A stretch of DNA of 64,000 bases. It comes from JAATGI01 sp036510675 (GTDB taxonomy: Bacteria; Pseudomonadota; Alphaproteobacteria; ATCC43930; CGMCC-115725). The notes under the pieces are model-generated. The model was not told where the DNA came from. It worked only from the letters and a program-made list of their open reading frames with translations, and did no database searches. The stretch spans positions 1-64,000 of the forward strand of contig DATCDN010000118.1 in the NCBI GenBank assembly GCA_036510675.1, written 5' to 3'. The position numbers were made by a program, and so were the translations under genes. The first letter of the stretch is position 1. Every line of letters begins with the position of its first letter. Positions 36,277-44,056 of the stretch are shown here, one piece after another.

Positions 36277-36762
36277 ATAAAATCCGCATCGATTCCGGCC
36301 TATCTTCGCGAGGCGGAACTGCGCCAGGGCATCGAATTGCTGTTTTTCGCCTATCGCGATTTCACCGCCGGCCCCGACCATATGCTGGAGCGGTACGGCT
36401 TCGGGCGGGCGCATCATCGCGTGATCTATTTCGTCGGCCGGCATCCGCAGATGAATGTAACGGAGCTGCTGGGCATTCTGCGCATCACCAAACAGAGCTT
36501 GAACCGGGTGCTGAGCCAGCTCGTCCGCCAGGGCTTCATCCGCCAGACCCCCGGCGACCGCGACCGCCGCCAGCGCCTGCTGGAGCTGACCGAAAAGGGC
36601 GTGGCGCTGGAGCGCGATCTGTCCGAAAACCAGCGCCAGCTGGTCGCCCGCGCCTATCGCGAGGCCGGGCCCGAGGCGGTCGAGGGCTTTCGCAAGGTGA
36701 TGATCGACATCGTCACCGATCCGGCCGATCGCGCGCGGTTCGAGCGCGGCCGCGCCAAGTAG
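36268..36762 (+). CDS. MarR family transcriptional regulator (PetP-like)
   Basis: The 164-residue product has a winged helix-turn-helix: recognition region LGILRITKQSLNRVLSQLVR, wing GFIRQTPGDRDRRQRLLELT. N- and C-terminal helices allow dimerisation. It lies just upstream of an OmpR-type regulator and kinase, and divergent from ilvE. This matches the petP-petR arrangement I recall from Rhodobacter and other alphaproteobacteria. The effector is unknown. Confidence 0.9.
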   Translation: MSDIKSASIPAYLREAELRQGIELLFFAYRDFTAGPDHMLERYGFGRAHHRVIYFVGRHPQMNVTELLGILRITKQSLNRVLSQLVRQGFIRQTPGDRDRRQRLLELTEKGVALERDLSENQRQLVARAYREAGPEAVEGFRKVMIDIVTDPADRARFERGRAK

Positions 36763-36767
36763 CCGCG

Positions 36768-37445
36768 ATGGAGGGCGAGCCGCATCTGCTGGTGGTCGAT
36801 GACGATGCCCGGTTGCGCGCTTTGCTGACGCGCTATCTGGTCGAACAAGGATTCCGCGTCACCACCGCCGCCGATGCCGCCGATGCGCGGGCGCGCCTTC
36901 AGGGCATGGCGTTCGATCTGCTGATTCTCGATGTCATGATGCCGGGCGAGGATGGGCTGACCCTGACCAAGAATCTCCGGGGCGAAAGCCAGGTGCCGAT
37001 CCTGCTGCTGACCGCGATGGCGGAGCCGGAGCATCGGATTCGCGGGCTGGAGCATGGCGCTGACGATTATCTGGCCAAGCCGTTCGAACCGCGCGAGCTG
37101 GTGCTGCGCATCCGCAACATCCTCCAGCGCGTGCGCCAGCCCGAGGTGGCGTCGGTGCTGCGCTTCGGCACCTGCCGGCTCGACCTGACGCGCGGCGAAC
37201 TGTTCGACGGCGTGGCACAGGTCCGGCTGACCGAGGCGGAGACCGCGCTGCTGCTCGCCCTGGGCCGCCATCTGGGCGAACCGGTGACGCGCGAGACCCT
37301 GTCGCAGGAGGCGAATTTCAGCGGCAATCTGCGCACCGTCGATGTCCAGATCACGCGGCTGCGCCGCAAGATCGAGCGCGACCCGAAATTCCCGCGCTAT
37401 CTCCAAACCGTGCGGGGCACGGGCTATGTCCTCAAGCCGGATTGA
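36768..37445 (+). CDS. OmpR-family response regulator (PetR-like)
   Basis: The 225-residue product has a receiver domain with VVDDDA, phospho-acceptor D in LLILDVMMPGEDG, and switch K in YLAKPFEPRELVLRI. A winged-helix domain follows, ending TVDVQITRLRRKIE and TVRGTGYVLKPD. It begins five bases after marR and is followed 46 bases later by a kinase gene, so all three probably form one operon. Confidence 0.93.
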   Translation: MEGEPHLLVVDDDARLRALLTRYLVEQGFRVTTAADAADARARLQGMAFDLLILDVMMPGEDGLTLTKNLRGESQVPILLLTAMAEPEHRIRGLEHGADDYLAKPFEPRELVLRIRNILQRVRQPEVASVLRFGTCRLDLTRGELFDGVAQVRLTEAETALLLALGRHLGEPVTRETLSQEANFSGNLRTVDVQITRLRRKIERDPKFPRYLQTVRGTGYVLKPD

Positions 37446-37491
37446 AGCAAATTCATCTGGCCCTCTCCCCCCCAAGGGGGCGGAGCGGGGG

Positions 37492-38844
37492 ATGGAGATT
37501 CCGCGCGTGATCGCCGGCGACAGCCATCGGCGCTGGTGGAAGCGGATCTTGCCGCGCTCGCTCTATGGCCGCTCGCTGATCATCATCATTTTGCCGCTGG
37601 TGCTGGCCGAGCTGATCGGCACCGGGGTGTTCTATGACCGGGTCTGGGACACGGTGATCCGGCGGCTGGCGGGCGGCGTCGCCTCCGATATCGGGTTCAC
37701 CATCAACGCCATGGCCTATGCCGACGACCCGGCCGAGATGGCCGGCCTGTTGCAGCATGCGCGGCGCATGACCGACCTCACCTTCGGCTTGCTTCCCGGC
37801 GAGCGGCTGCCCAAGAACATGCGGCAATTGGGTCACGGCCAGATCGAGAGCGAGTTGGCGGCGGCGCTGACCGCCGATGTCGGCCGGCCGTTCCAGATCG
37901 ACGCGGAATTCGATCCGCGCGATATCCTGATCTCGATTCAGCTCGACAACGGCGTGCTGCAGGTCGCGGCGCCGCGCAAGCGGCTCTATACGCCCACCGG
38001 CTATATTTTCGTGCTGTGGATGGTGGGGGCGGGCGTGGTGCTGGTGGCGATCGCCTCGCTGTTCATGCGCAACCAGGTGCGGGCGCTGCGGCGTCTCGCG
38101 GCGGCCGCCGACAGTTTCGGCAAAGGCCGCGACGTGCCGAATTTCCGCCCCGAGGGCGCGACCGAGGTGCGTCAGGCGGCGACCGCCTTCCTCAAGATGC
38201 GTGAGCGCCTGCGCCAGCAACTGACTCAGCGCACCGAGATGCTGGCCGGCGTGTCGCACGATCTGCGCACGCCGCTGACCCGGATGCGCCTGGCCTTGGA
38301 ATTTCTCGGGGGCAATGCCGCGGCCACCGAGTTGCAGCACGATGTCGCGGTGATGCAGCGCATGGTCGAAGGCTATCTCGATTTCGCCAAGGGCGAGGGC
38401 GGCGGCGAGCCGGAGCCGACCGACCTCGCGGCGCTGGTCGAGGATGCGGCGACCGGCGCCCGGCGCCACGGCGCCACGGTTACGCTATCGGCACCGGAAC
38501 AATGCGTGCTGCCGCTGCGGCCCGACGCGATTCATCGCTGCCTCGCCAATCTCCTCGGGAACGCGCAGCGCTATGGCCGGGGCGCGATCTGGCTGACGGT
38601 GCTGCCGCTGACCGACAGCGTCAACGTGCTGGTCGACGATGACGGGCCGGGCATTCCCATTGCCGAGCGCGAGAACGTGTTTCGGCCGTTCTTTCGCCTC
38701 GACCCGGCGCGCACGCCGAGCCGCGAGGGCGTCGGCCTCGGCCTGACCATCGCGCGCGATGTCGCGCGCGGCCATGGCGGCGACCTGCGGCTCGAGGAGT
38801 CGCCGCAGGGCGGCCTGCGGGTGCGGCTGATCTTGCCGCGCTAA
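37492..38844 (+). CDS. EnvZ-like sensor histidine kinase
   Basis: I start at the ATG after GCGGGGG, giving 450 residues; the longer frame overlaps the regulator gene. There are two membrane helices (about residues 25-47 and 168-190) around a periplasmic sensor region. A HAMP linker, the dimerisation helix with phospho-acceptor H in LAGVSHDLRTPLTRMR, and an ATPase domain with N box (CLANLLGNAQRYG), DDDGPGIP and GVGLGLTIARDVARGHGG follow. It is the likely partner of the preceding regulator. A CCCTCTCCCCCCC/GGGGG element lies just before the start. Confidence 0.93.
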   Translation: MEIPRVIAGDSHRRWWKRILPRSLYGRSLIIIILPLVLAELIGTGVFYDRVWDTVIRRLAGGVASDIGFTINAMAYADDPAEMAGLLQHARRMTDLTFGLLPGERLPKNMRQLGHGQIESELAAALTADVGRPFQIDAEFDPRDILISIQLDNGVLQVAAPRKRLYTPTGYIFVLWMVGAGVVLVAIASLFMRNQVRALRRLAAAADSFGKGRDVPNFRPEGATEVRQAATAFLKMRERLRQQLTQRTEMLAGVSHDLRTPLTRMRLALEFLGGNAAATELQHDVAVMQRMVEGYLDFAKGEGGGEPEPTDLAALVEDAATGARRHGATVTLSAPEQCVLPLRPDAIHRCLANLLGNAQRYGRGAIWLTVLPLTDSVNVLVDDDGPGIPIAERENVFRPFFRLDPARTPSREGVGLGLTIARDVARGHGGDLRLEESPQGGLRVRLILPR

Positions 38845-38912
38845 ATCCGCCTGGCGGGTCGGGCCAATTCGCCGATTGACGCGCGCGCGACACCCCGACA
38901 GGCTGGCGATCC

Positions 38913-39851
38913 ATGGCTTCCCTCCCCGGTCTCGCCACCAAACCGCACCCCGGGCGGCAAGCGATCTATCCCTTTGCCCTGCTGATCCTGGCCAATCTGC
39001 TGTGGTCGACCAATTGGGTGATCGGCCGCGGCATCCACGAGATTTTTCCGCCGGTGGCGTTGAGTTTCTGGCGCTGGACGGTGGCGCTGCTGTTCCTCGC
39101 GCCGCTGGCGCTGCCGCGCCTCAAGGGCCAGTGGCCGATCGTGCGCGCGCATTGGCGCCTCTTACTGATCCTCGGCGCCACCGGCATCGCGGTGCCGCAA
39201 TGCATCACCTATATCGGCTTGAATTATACCACCGTGGTGAACGGCTCGCTGCTGACGGCGGGCAATCCCTTCGTGATGGTGCTGGTGGCGTGGCTGCTCG
39301 ATCGCCAGACGGTGACGCCGCGCCAGGTGCTGGGGCTGGTGCTGTCGTTTCTCGGCGTGCTGACCATCGTGGCGCATGGTTCGCTCGCGGTGCTGATGCA
39401 GCTTCACTTCAATCCCGGCGATCTCCTGATCATCCTGTCGATCCCGATCTGGTGCATCTATTCGGTGCTGTTGCGCCGGCGCCCGCGCGAGATCGACGGT
39501 ATGTCGTTCCTGTTCCTGCTAACGCCAATCGGCCTCGTCACGCTGTTGCCGGCCTTCGCCTATGAGGAGATTTTCGTCCGCACCCCGGTGTGGAGCTGGT
39601 GGCTGGTGATCGCCGTGATCTATGTCGGCCTGTCGGCGTCGGTCGGGTCCTACATGCTGTGGAATCGCGGCGTCGAACTGGTGGGGCCGAACCGCGCCGC
39701 CTTCACCAACGCGTTTCAGCCGATGTTCGCGACCGCGCTGGCGATCATGCTGCTCGGCGAGGAGTTCCACCTCTATCACGCCATCGGCTTTGTCGCCGTG
39801 CTGATCGGCTGGTATCTGACCAGCGGGCTGCGCGTCCGGGCGATGGTCTGA
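38913..39851 (+). CDS. EamA/DMT-family transporter
   Basis: The 312-residue product has ten predicted membrane helices arranged as two EamA repeats (about residues 18-145 and 160-305). Typical segments are NLLWSTNWVIGRGIHEIFPP, GLNYTTVVNGSLLTAGNPFV and a C-terminal LGEEFHLYHAIGFVAVLIGW. DMT proteins export amino acids or other metabolites. The gene is monocistronic, downstream of the kinase. The substrate is unknown. Confidence 0.9.
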   Translation: MASLPGLATKPHPGRQAIYPFALLILANLLWSTNWVIGRGIHEIFPPVALSFWRWTVALLFLAPLALPRLKGQWPIVRAHWRLLLILGATGIAVPQCITYIGLNYTTVVNGSLLTAGNPFVMVLVAWLLDRQTVTPRQVLGLVLSFLGVLTIVAHGSLAVLMQLHFNPGDLLIILSIPIWCIYSVLLRRRPREIDGMSFLFLLTPIGLVTLLPAFAYEEIFVRTPVWSWWLVIAVIYVGLSASVGSYMLWNRGVELVGPNRAAFTNAFQPMFATALAIMLLGEEFHLYHAIGFVAVLIGWYLTSGLRVRAMV

Positions 39852-39877
39852 GGGCGCCCGGACGGCTCCCGGCGGCG

Positions 39878-40582
39878 CTAGTTCTTTGCCGTGACCAGGA
39901 CCGGCGTCGCCTGATAGCGGTCGGCGAACATGGTTTTGAGATTCTCGACCTTCGGCAAATCGTTATAGACGATGTAGGGATAGTCCGGATGCAGGGTCAG
40001 GAAATCCTGATGATAGGCTTCCGCTGGAAAGAAATTCTTGTTGGGCTCGATGCTGGTGACGAGCGGCGCATCGAACACCTTGGCCTTGTCGATCTGCGCG
40101 ATATAGGCGGCGGCGATCTTGGCCTGCTCCGCGTCCACGGGGAAAATCGCGGAGCGATATTGCGTGCCGTGGTCCGGCCCCTGGTAATTCAGCTCGGTCG
40201 GGTCGTGCGCCACCGAGAAATAAATCCGCAGCAGCCGGCCATAGGAGATTTGATGGGGATCGAAGGTGATCTTCACCGATTCCGCGTGGCCCGTCGTGCC
40301 GCTGCTCACCACCTCGTAGCTCGCATGCGCCTGGTCGCCGCCGGCATAGCCGGAGACCGCGCTGGTCACGCCTTTGACGTGTTGGAACACGCCCTGCACG
40401 CCCCAGAAGCAGCCGCCCGCCAGCACCGCCGTCTCCGATGTCTCGCCCGGCCGCGGCTGCTCGTCGAGCGCGGGCGCCGGCACCTCATGAGCGACTTCCG
40501 CCGCGCTCGAATGGTTGAGCCAAGCGCCGCCGCCCAGCGCACCGCCAAGGATCACCGCAACCGCCAGAATGGATTTTTTCAT
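39878..40582 (-). CDS. msrA: Peptide methionine-S-sulfoxide reductase MsrA, exported form
   Basis: I trimmed to the ATG beginning MKKSILAVAVILGG. The 234-residue product has an N-terminal hydrophobic signal or anchor (about residues 4-21), then a standard MsrA domain. The catalytic cysteine is C58 in AVLAGGCFWGVQGVF; downstream blocks are SGYAGGDQAHASYEVV, DPTELNYQGPDHGTQYRSAI and HQDFLTLHPDYPYI. It repairs oxidised methionine. The signal sequence implies a periplasmic role rather than the usual cytosolic one. Confidence 0.93.
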   Translation of the reverse strand: MKKSILAVAVILGGALGGGAWLNHSSAAEVAHEVPAPALDEQPRPGETSETAVLAGGCFWGVQGVFQHVKGVTSAVSGYAGGDQAHASYEVVSSGTTGHAESVKITFDPHQISYGRLLRIYFSVAHDPTELNYQGPDHGTQYRSAIFPVDAEQAKIAAAYIAQIDKAKVFDAPLVTSIEPNKNFFPAEAYHQDFLTLHPDYPYIVYNDLPKVENLKTMFADRYQATPVLVTAKN

Positions 40583-40679
40583 CGTTCGTCTCCCGCCTGC
40601 CACTCCCCTTAATATGGCGAGCTTCGCGCTCCCGACGCGTCACAATTCCGTGCGCCCATTGCAAATTATCGGTTCGAAT

Positions 40680-40703
40680 TATAGTCTAGTCGATATGACT
40701 ATA
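40680..40703. promoter_or_regulatory. Palindromic operator/promoter of the Phd-VapC module
   Basis: TATAGTC (40680-40686) and GACTATA (40697-40703) form a 7-bp dyad with a 10-base spacer, ending 15 bases before the antitoxin ATG. The left arm doubles as a -10-like TATAGT, and TTGCAA at 40659-40664 is a possible -35. Antitoxins of this family usually bind such sites to autorepress. Confidence 0.55.
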
Positions 40704-40718
40704 TTTGGATGAAAGCGC

Positions 40719-41009
40719 ATGGCGGAGACTCGATCGCGACGCCGGGCCGGATATCCGGCCCGGTGGCTTCTGCATGATGCCAAGGCGCGGTTCAGCGAAT
40801 TGGTGCGCCTGGTCAAAAGCGAGGGGCCTCAGCATGTGACGATCCACGGCCGCGACGCGGTGGTGGTGATTTCCGCCGAGGAATTCCGCCGGTTGAAGGG
40901 GCAGGGCAGCGGCCGCGCCTTGATCGACGCGCTACAAGCCTCGCCCTATCGCGAGATCGACATTGAATCGCCGCGTGGCCCCTTGCCGGTACGCGATGTC
41001 AGCCTGTGA
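40719..41009 (+). CDS. Phd/YefM-family antitoxin
   Basis: The 96-residue product matches Phd/YefM: WLLHDAKARFSELVRLVKSE (dimer/DNA-binding half), then PQHVTIHGRDAVVVISAEEF. A C-terminal tail would wrap the toxin. It partners the overlapping PIN-domain gene and should repress its own promoter via the nearby dyad. The overlap (GTGA) ensures coupled synthesis. Confidence 0.92.
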   Translation: MAETRSRRRAGYPARWLLHDAKARFSELVRLVKSEGPQHVTIHGRDAVVVISAEEFRRLKGQGSGRALIDALQASPYREIDIESPRGPLPVRDVSL

Positions 41010-41449
41010 CCGACTGGCTGCTCGATACCAACATTCTTTCCGAGCTGCGTCGGCCGAAACCGGAGCGCAAGATCGTCGCCTTCGTCGCCGGTCAGCCGCT
41101 CGAATCGCTGTTCGTCAGCGCCGTCACCTTCGCCGAAATCCGCTTCGGCATCGAGCGGCTCGACGATCCGGCGCGCCGCGCGGAATTGAACGATTGGCTG
41201 GCGCATCGGGTCCGGCCGATGTTCGAAAGCCGCGATCTGGCGATCAGCGAGGATGTGATGCTGAAATGGCGCATCCTCTTGGACGAGGGACGGAAGCGGG
41301 GCCATACATTTTCTCAGCCCGACCTGATCATCGCCGCGACGGCGCTGCATCATGGCCTGACCATCGTCTCGCGCGACACCGCCGAATATGTCCAGGCCGG
41401 CGTGCCGGTGCTTAACCCCTGGACCGATACGGCGGCCAAAAAACGCTGA
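41006..41449 (+). CDS. VapC/FitB-type PIN-domain toxin ribonuclease
   Basis: This 147-residue PIN nuclease starts at a GTG overlapping the antitoxin stop. The acidic site is complete: D7 in WLLDTNILSELRRP, E in VTFAEIRFGIERL, and D's in FSQPDLIIAATALHHG and VSRDTAEY. VapC toxins cut tRNA or rRNA and stop translation when the antitoxin is lost. The family is certain; the RNA target is unknown. Confidence 0.93.
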   Translation: MTDWLLDTNILSELRRPKPERKIVAFVAGQPLESLFVSAVTFAEIRFGIERLDDPARRAELNDWLAHRVRPMFESRDLAISEDVMLKWRILLDEGRKRGHTFSQPDLIIAATALHHGLTIVSRDTAEYVQAGVPVLNPWTDTAAKKR

Positions 41450-42025
41450 TTACTCGGCGGGTTTGCGAACGAACTCCGGCCATTGCCGCGCCACCACTTC
41501 GCGCTCGTCGGAAAAGGCGTAACAGGTGTTGAGGAGGGGCGGTGCTTTCGGCTTGCCTTCGCTCTTGTCGGCCTGGCTGCGCTTATAGAGGTCGCGTTGG
41601 ATCATCGGCGCCACGGTCTGGAAGGCGGTGGTGCCGACCGGGCCGAGCAACTCGACCAGGTGGGTACAGCCCTCGGTGCCGCCGAGCCGCTCGCGGATTG
41701 ACTTGCGGAAACCTGGGCCGATGCGTAGGCCGATCAGGCGCTGAAAATTCGGCGTCACTTCGGGGCAGATGCGATAGGGGCTGGCATCGGTGACCGCCTC
41801 GACCGCCTTGATCGTCAGCCCGTCATCGATAGTCAGGCGAAGCCACATATCGTGAATCGGCGCGCCCGCCGGCACTTCGCCGCGCTCGCGATTGCCGAAG
41901 CCATAGGTTTTGACATCGGTGATATGGCCCTCGATATCCCACAGCCCGTCGGCCCGGCGAAAGCCCTGGCATTCGACATGGCGCGTGTGGATATGCTCGC
42001 GGGCGACGGGAGACGAAAGCGGCAT
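41450..42025 (-). CDS. DUF2889 family protein
   Basis: I trimmed to the ATG beginning MPLSSPVAREH, giving 191 residues. The DUF2889 core is visible: HTRHVECQGFRRADGLWDIE, then DMWLRLTIDDGLTIKAVEAV, and a cysteine-containing GGTEGCTHLVELLGPVGTT. Its function is unknown; the family is common in bacteria that degrade aromatics or acyl-CoAs. It lies 17 bases downstream of aroB on the same strand. Its stop touches the toxin gene's stop with no gap. Confidence 0.85.
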   Translation of the reverse strand: MPLSSPVAREHIHTRHVECQGFRRADGLWDIEGHITDVKTYGFGNRERGEVPAGAPIHDMWLRLTIDDGLTIKAVEAVTDASPYRICPEVTPNFQRLIGLRIGPGFRKSIRERLGGTEGCTHLVELLGPVGTTAFQTVAPMIQRDLYKRSQADKSEGKPKAPPLLNTCYAFSDEREVVARQWPEFVRKPAE

Positions 42026-42042
42026 GAGAAATCTTTCTGGTG

Positions 42043-43182
42043 CTAGCGTGAGGCGGAGGCGGGTTCGGACGCCGTGGCGGCGGCAAGAAAATCCAACAGG
42101 GTCTCGGGGGCGACATCGCCGGTGACGAATACGTCGCCGATGGCGCGCGGTAGGATCAGCGTAACGTGGCCGTCCTTTACCTTTTTGTCGCGGCGCATAT
42201 GAGCAAGCAGCGTCGCTGGGTCGCGGACCGTCGCCGGCAGATGCGCCGGGTCGGTGCGCAGGCCGGCGCTGGCCAGTACGCGCTTGACCCGCGTGGCATC
42301 CTCGGCGCGCCAATGGCCGAGCCGCGCCGCGAGATCGCCGGCGAGGCACATGCCCAGCGCCACCGCCTCGCCGTGCAGCAATGCATCGCCGAAGCCGGTT
42401 TCCGCCTCCAGCGCATGGCCGAAACTGTGGCCGTAATTGAGGATGGCGCGCTCGCCGGTTTCGCGCTCGTCCGCGATCACCACCGCCGCCTTGATCTCGA
42501 GGCTGCGGCGCACCGCGACATCGCGGGCCGCCACGTCGCCCGCCAGCAGCGCCGCGCCATTGCCCTCCAGCCAGGCGAAGAACGCGGCGTCGCGGATCAC
42601 GCCGTATTTTACCACCTCGGCATAGCCGGCCCGCAATTCGCGCGGCGGCAAGGTCGCCAGCGTCGCGGTATCGGCCAGCACCAGGGCCGGCTGGTGAAAG
42701 GCGCCGACCAGGTTCTTGCCTTGCGGCATGTCGATCGCGGTCTTGCCGCCGACGGAACTGTCGACCTGGGCCAGCAGCGTCGTCGGAACCTGGATGTAAT
42801 CGAGGCCGCGCAGCAGCGTCGCGGCCGCGAAGCCGGTGAGGTCACCCACGACGCCGCCGCCCAGCGCGATCAGCGGCGTGCCGCGCTCGATGCCGAGGCT
42901 GAGTATGTCTTCGCACAGGCGGGCGAAATGCGCGAAATCCTTGGTCTGCTCGCCGGGTGGAAGAATGATCGCGTGGTGCTCGATGCCGGCGGTGTCGAGC
43001 GCCGCCGTCAACGCCGCGAGATGCAAGCCCGCGACATTGGCATCGGTGACGATCACCGCGCGCTTCTGGCGAATGACCGGCGCGATCAGGGCGCCGGCGC
43101 GGGCCAGAAGGCCGGCGCCGATATGAATGTCATAGGCATGGCGGTCCAGCGCCACGCGCAGCGTGGTCGTGCCGACGGTCAT
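42043..43182 (-). CDS. aroB: 3-Dehydroquinate synthase
   Basis: AroB converts DAHP to 3-dehydroquinate in the shikimate pathway, using NAD and a divalent metal. The 379-residue product has the NAD loop ALGGGVVGDLTGFAAATLL, substrate and lysine motifs QVDSSVGGKTAIDMPQGKN, and metal ligands in NYGHSFGHALE and LHGEAVALGM. The start overlaps the aroK stop by four bases (ATGA), the classic aroKB operon. Confidence 0.97.
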   Translation of the reverse strand: MTVGTTTLRVALDRHAYDIHIGAGLLARAGALIAPVIRQKRAVIVTDANVAGLHLAALTAALDTAGIEHHAIILPPGEQTKDFAHFARLCEDILSLGIERGTPLIALGGGVVGDLTGFAAATLLRGLDYIQVPTTLLAQVDSSVGGKTAIDMPQGKNLVGAFHQPALVLADTATLATLPPRELRAGYAEVVKYGVIRDAAFFAWLEGNGAALLAGDVAARDVAVRRSLEIKAAVVIADERETGERAILNYGHSFGHALEAETGFGDALLHGEAVALGMCLAGDLAARLGHWRAEDATRVKRVLASAGLRTDPAHLPATVRDPATLLAHMRRDKKVKDGHVTLILPRAIGDVFVTGDVAPETLLDFLAAATASEPASASR

Positions 43183-43748
43183 AGGATCGGCACCGGGGCG
43201 CCGGCCTCGGGATGCTGGGCGAGATAGTCGCGCAGATGCGCCATGATGCTGGTCACCGTTTCTTCGGGGGGACCGTCGCTGCTGTCGATGGTAACGGTCG
43301 CTTCGGCATAGAGGGGATGGCGCTCGGCCATCAGCTTTTCCAGAATCGCGCGTTTATCGCCATGTTTCAACAACGGCCGATGGTTGCGGCGCGCCACCCG
43401 CGCCAGCAGGATATCGATATCGGCCTTGATCCAAATGGCGATGGCGCGCTCCTTTAGAAGGGCCCGCGTCGTCGCATCCATGAAGGCGCCGCCGCCGGTC
43501 GCCAGCACATGGGGCTTGCCATCCAGCAGCCGCGCGATGACGCGCCGCTCGCCGTCGCGAAAAAATGCTTCGCCATGATGCTCGAAGATTTCCTCGACGG
43601 TCTGTCCCGCCGCCTGTTCGATCTCGGTATCCGCATCGACGAAGGGCAGCCGCAATTCCTGGGCGAGCCGGCGGCCGACGCTGGTCTTGCCGGCGCCCAT
43701 CAGGCCGACCAGCGCGACGGTGCGATAAAGCTGCAGCGCGCCGGTCAT
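43179..43748 (-). CDS. aroK: Shikimate kinase
   Basis: The 189-residue product runs from the ATG beginning MTGALQLYRT; the longer frame is unlikely. Walker A is ALVGLMGAGKTSVGRRLA, shikimate-binding residues lie in FVDADTEIEQAAG and LATGGGAFM, and the lid is RNHRPLLKHGDK. It phosphorylates shikimate at O3. It is translationally coupled to aroB. A gap of about 170 bases separates it from the divergent microprotein gene. Confidence 0.96.
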   Translation of the reverse strand: MTGALQLYRTVALVGLMGAGKTSVGRRLAQELRLPFVDADTEIEQAAGQTVEEIFEHHGEAFFRDGERRVIARLLDGKPHVLATGGGAFMDATTRALLKERAIAIWIKADIDILLARVARRNHRPLLKHGDKRAILEKLMAERHPLYAEATVTIDSSDGPPEETVTSIMAHLRDYLAQHPEAGAPVPIL

Positions 43749-43915
43749 CGCCCGGTTCTTGGCCGTGATAGGCGGCGACGCGTTGAAACACTCATGCCGG
43801 ACCGATAGACTGCCGCTGTTTGGCCATGAATTCAAATTAGCATAAGCCACGGATAATTGGTCAACCCGCCCACCCGCCGACACCGCGATAGAAATCCAAG
43901 CCAGCGCGCGATTCC

Positions 43916-44056
43916 ATGGGTAAACTCCTTCTCACCGTCCTTGGCCTGCTGCTGATCGTGATCGTGGCGGGCGTGGCCTATTTCGCGATCAGCGACGTGC
44001 CGCCGCCATCCGGCAAGATCGAACATGCGATTCCCGATTCGCGGTTGCCGAAATAG
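43916..44056 (+). CDS. 46-residue single-helix membrane microprotein
   Basis: An ATG opens a 46-codon frame. The N-terminal helix (about residues 4-24, LLLTVLGLLLIVIVAGVAYF) is followed by a short periplasmic-type tail DVPPPSGKIEHAIPDSRLPK. I recall similar short proteins with an [IV]PxP...IP[ND]xR[FL]P tail before this exported-protein/xerD pair in other Rhodospirillales, which supports a real gene. The next gene's start overlaps its end by 32 bases. No function is known. Confidence 0.7.
   Translation: MGKLLLTVLGLLLIVIVAGVAYFAISDVPPPSGKIEHAIPDSRLPK

Noticed and set aside
37459..37491. CCCTCTCCCCCCC/GGGGG stretch as a terminator between regulator and kinase
   Set aside because: The pairing is poor, there is no T-run, and the kinase ribosome site overlaps it; it looks like a degraded palindromic repeat instead.
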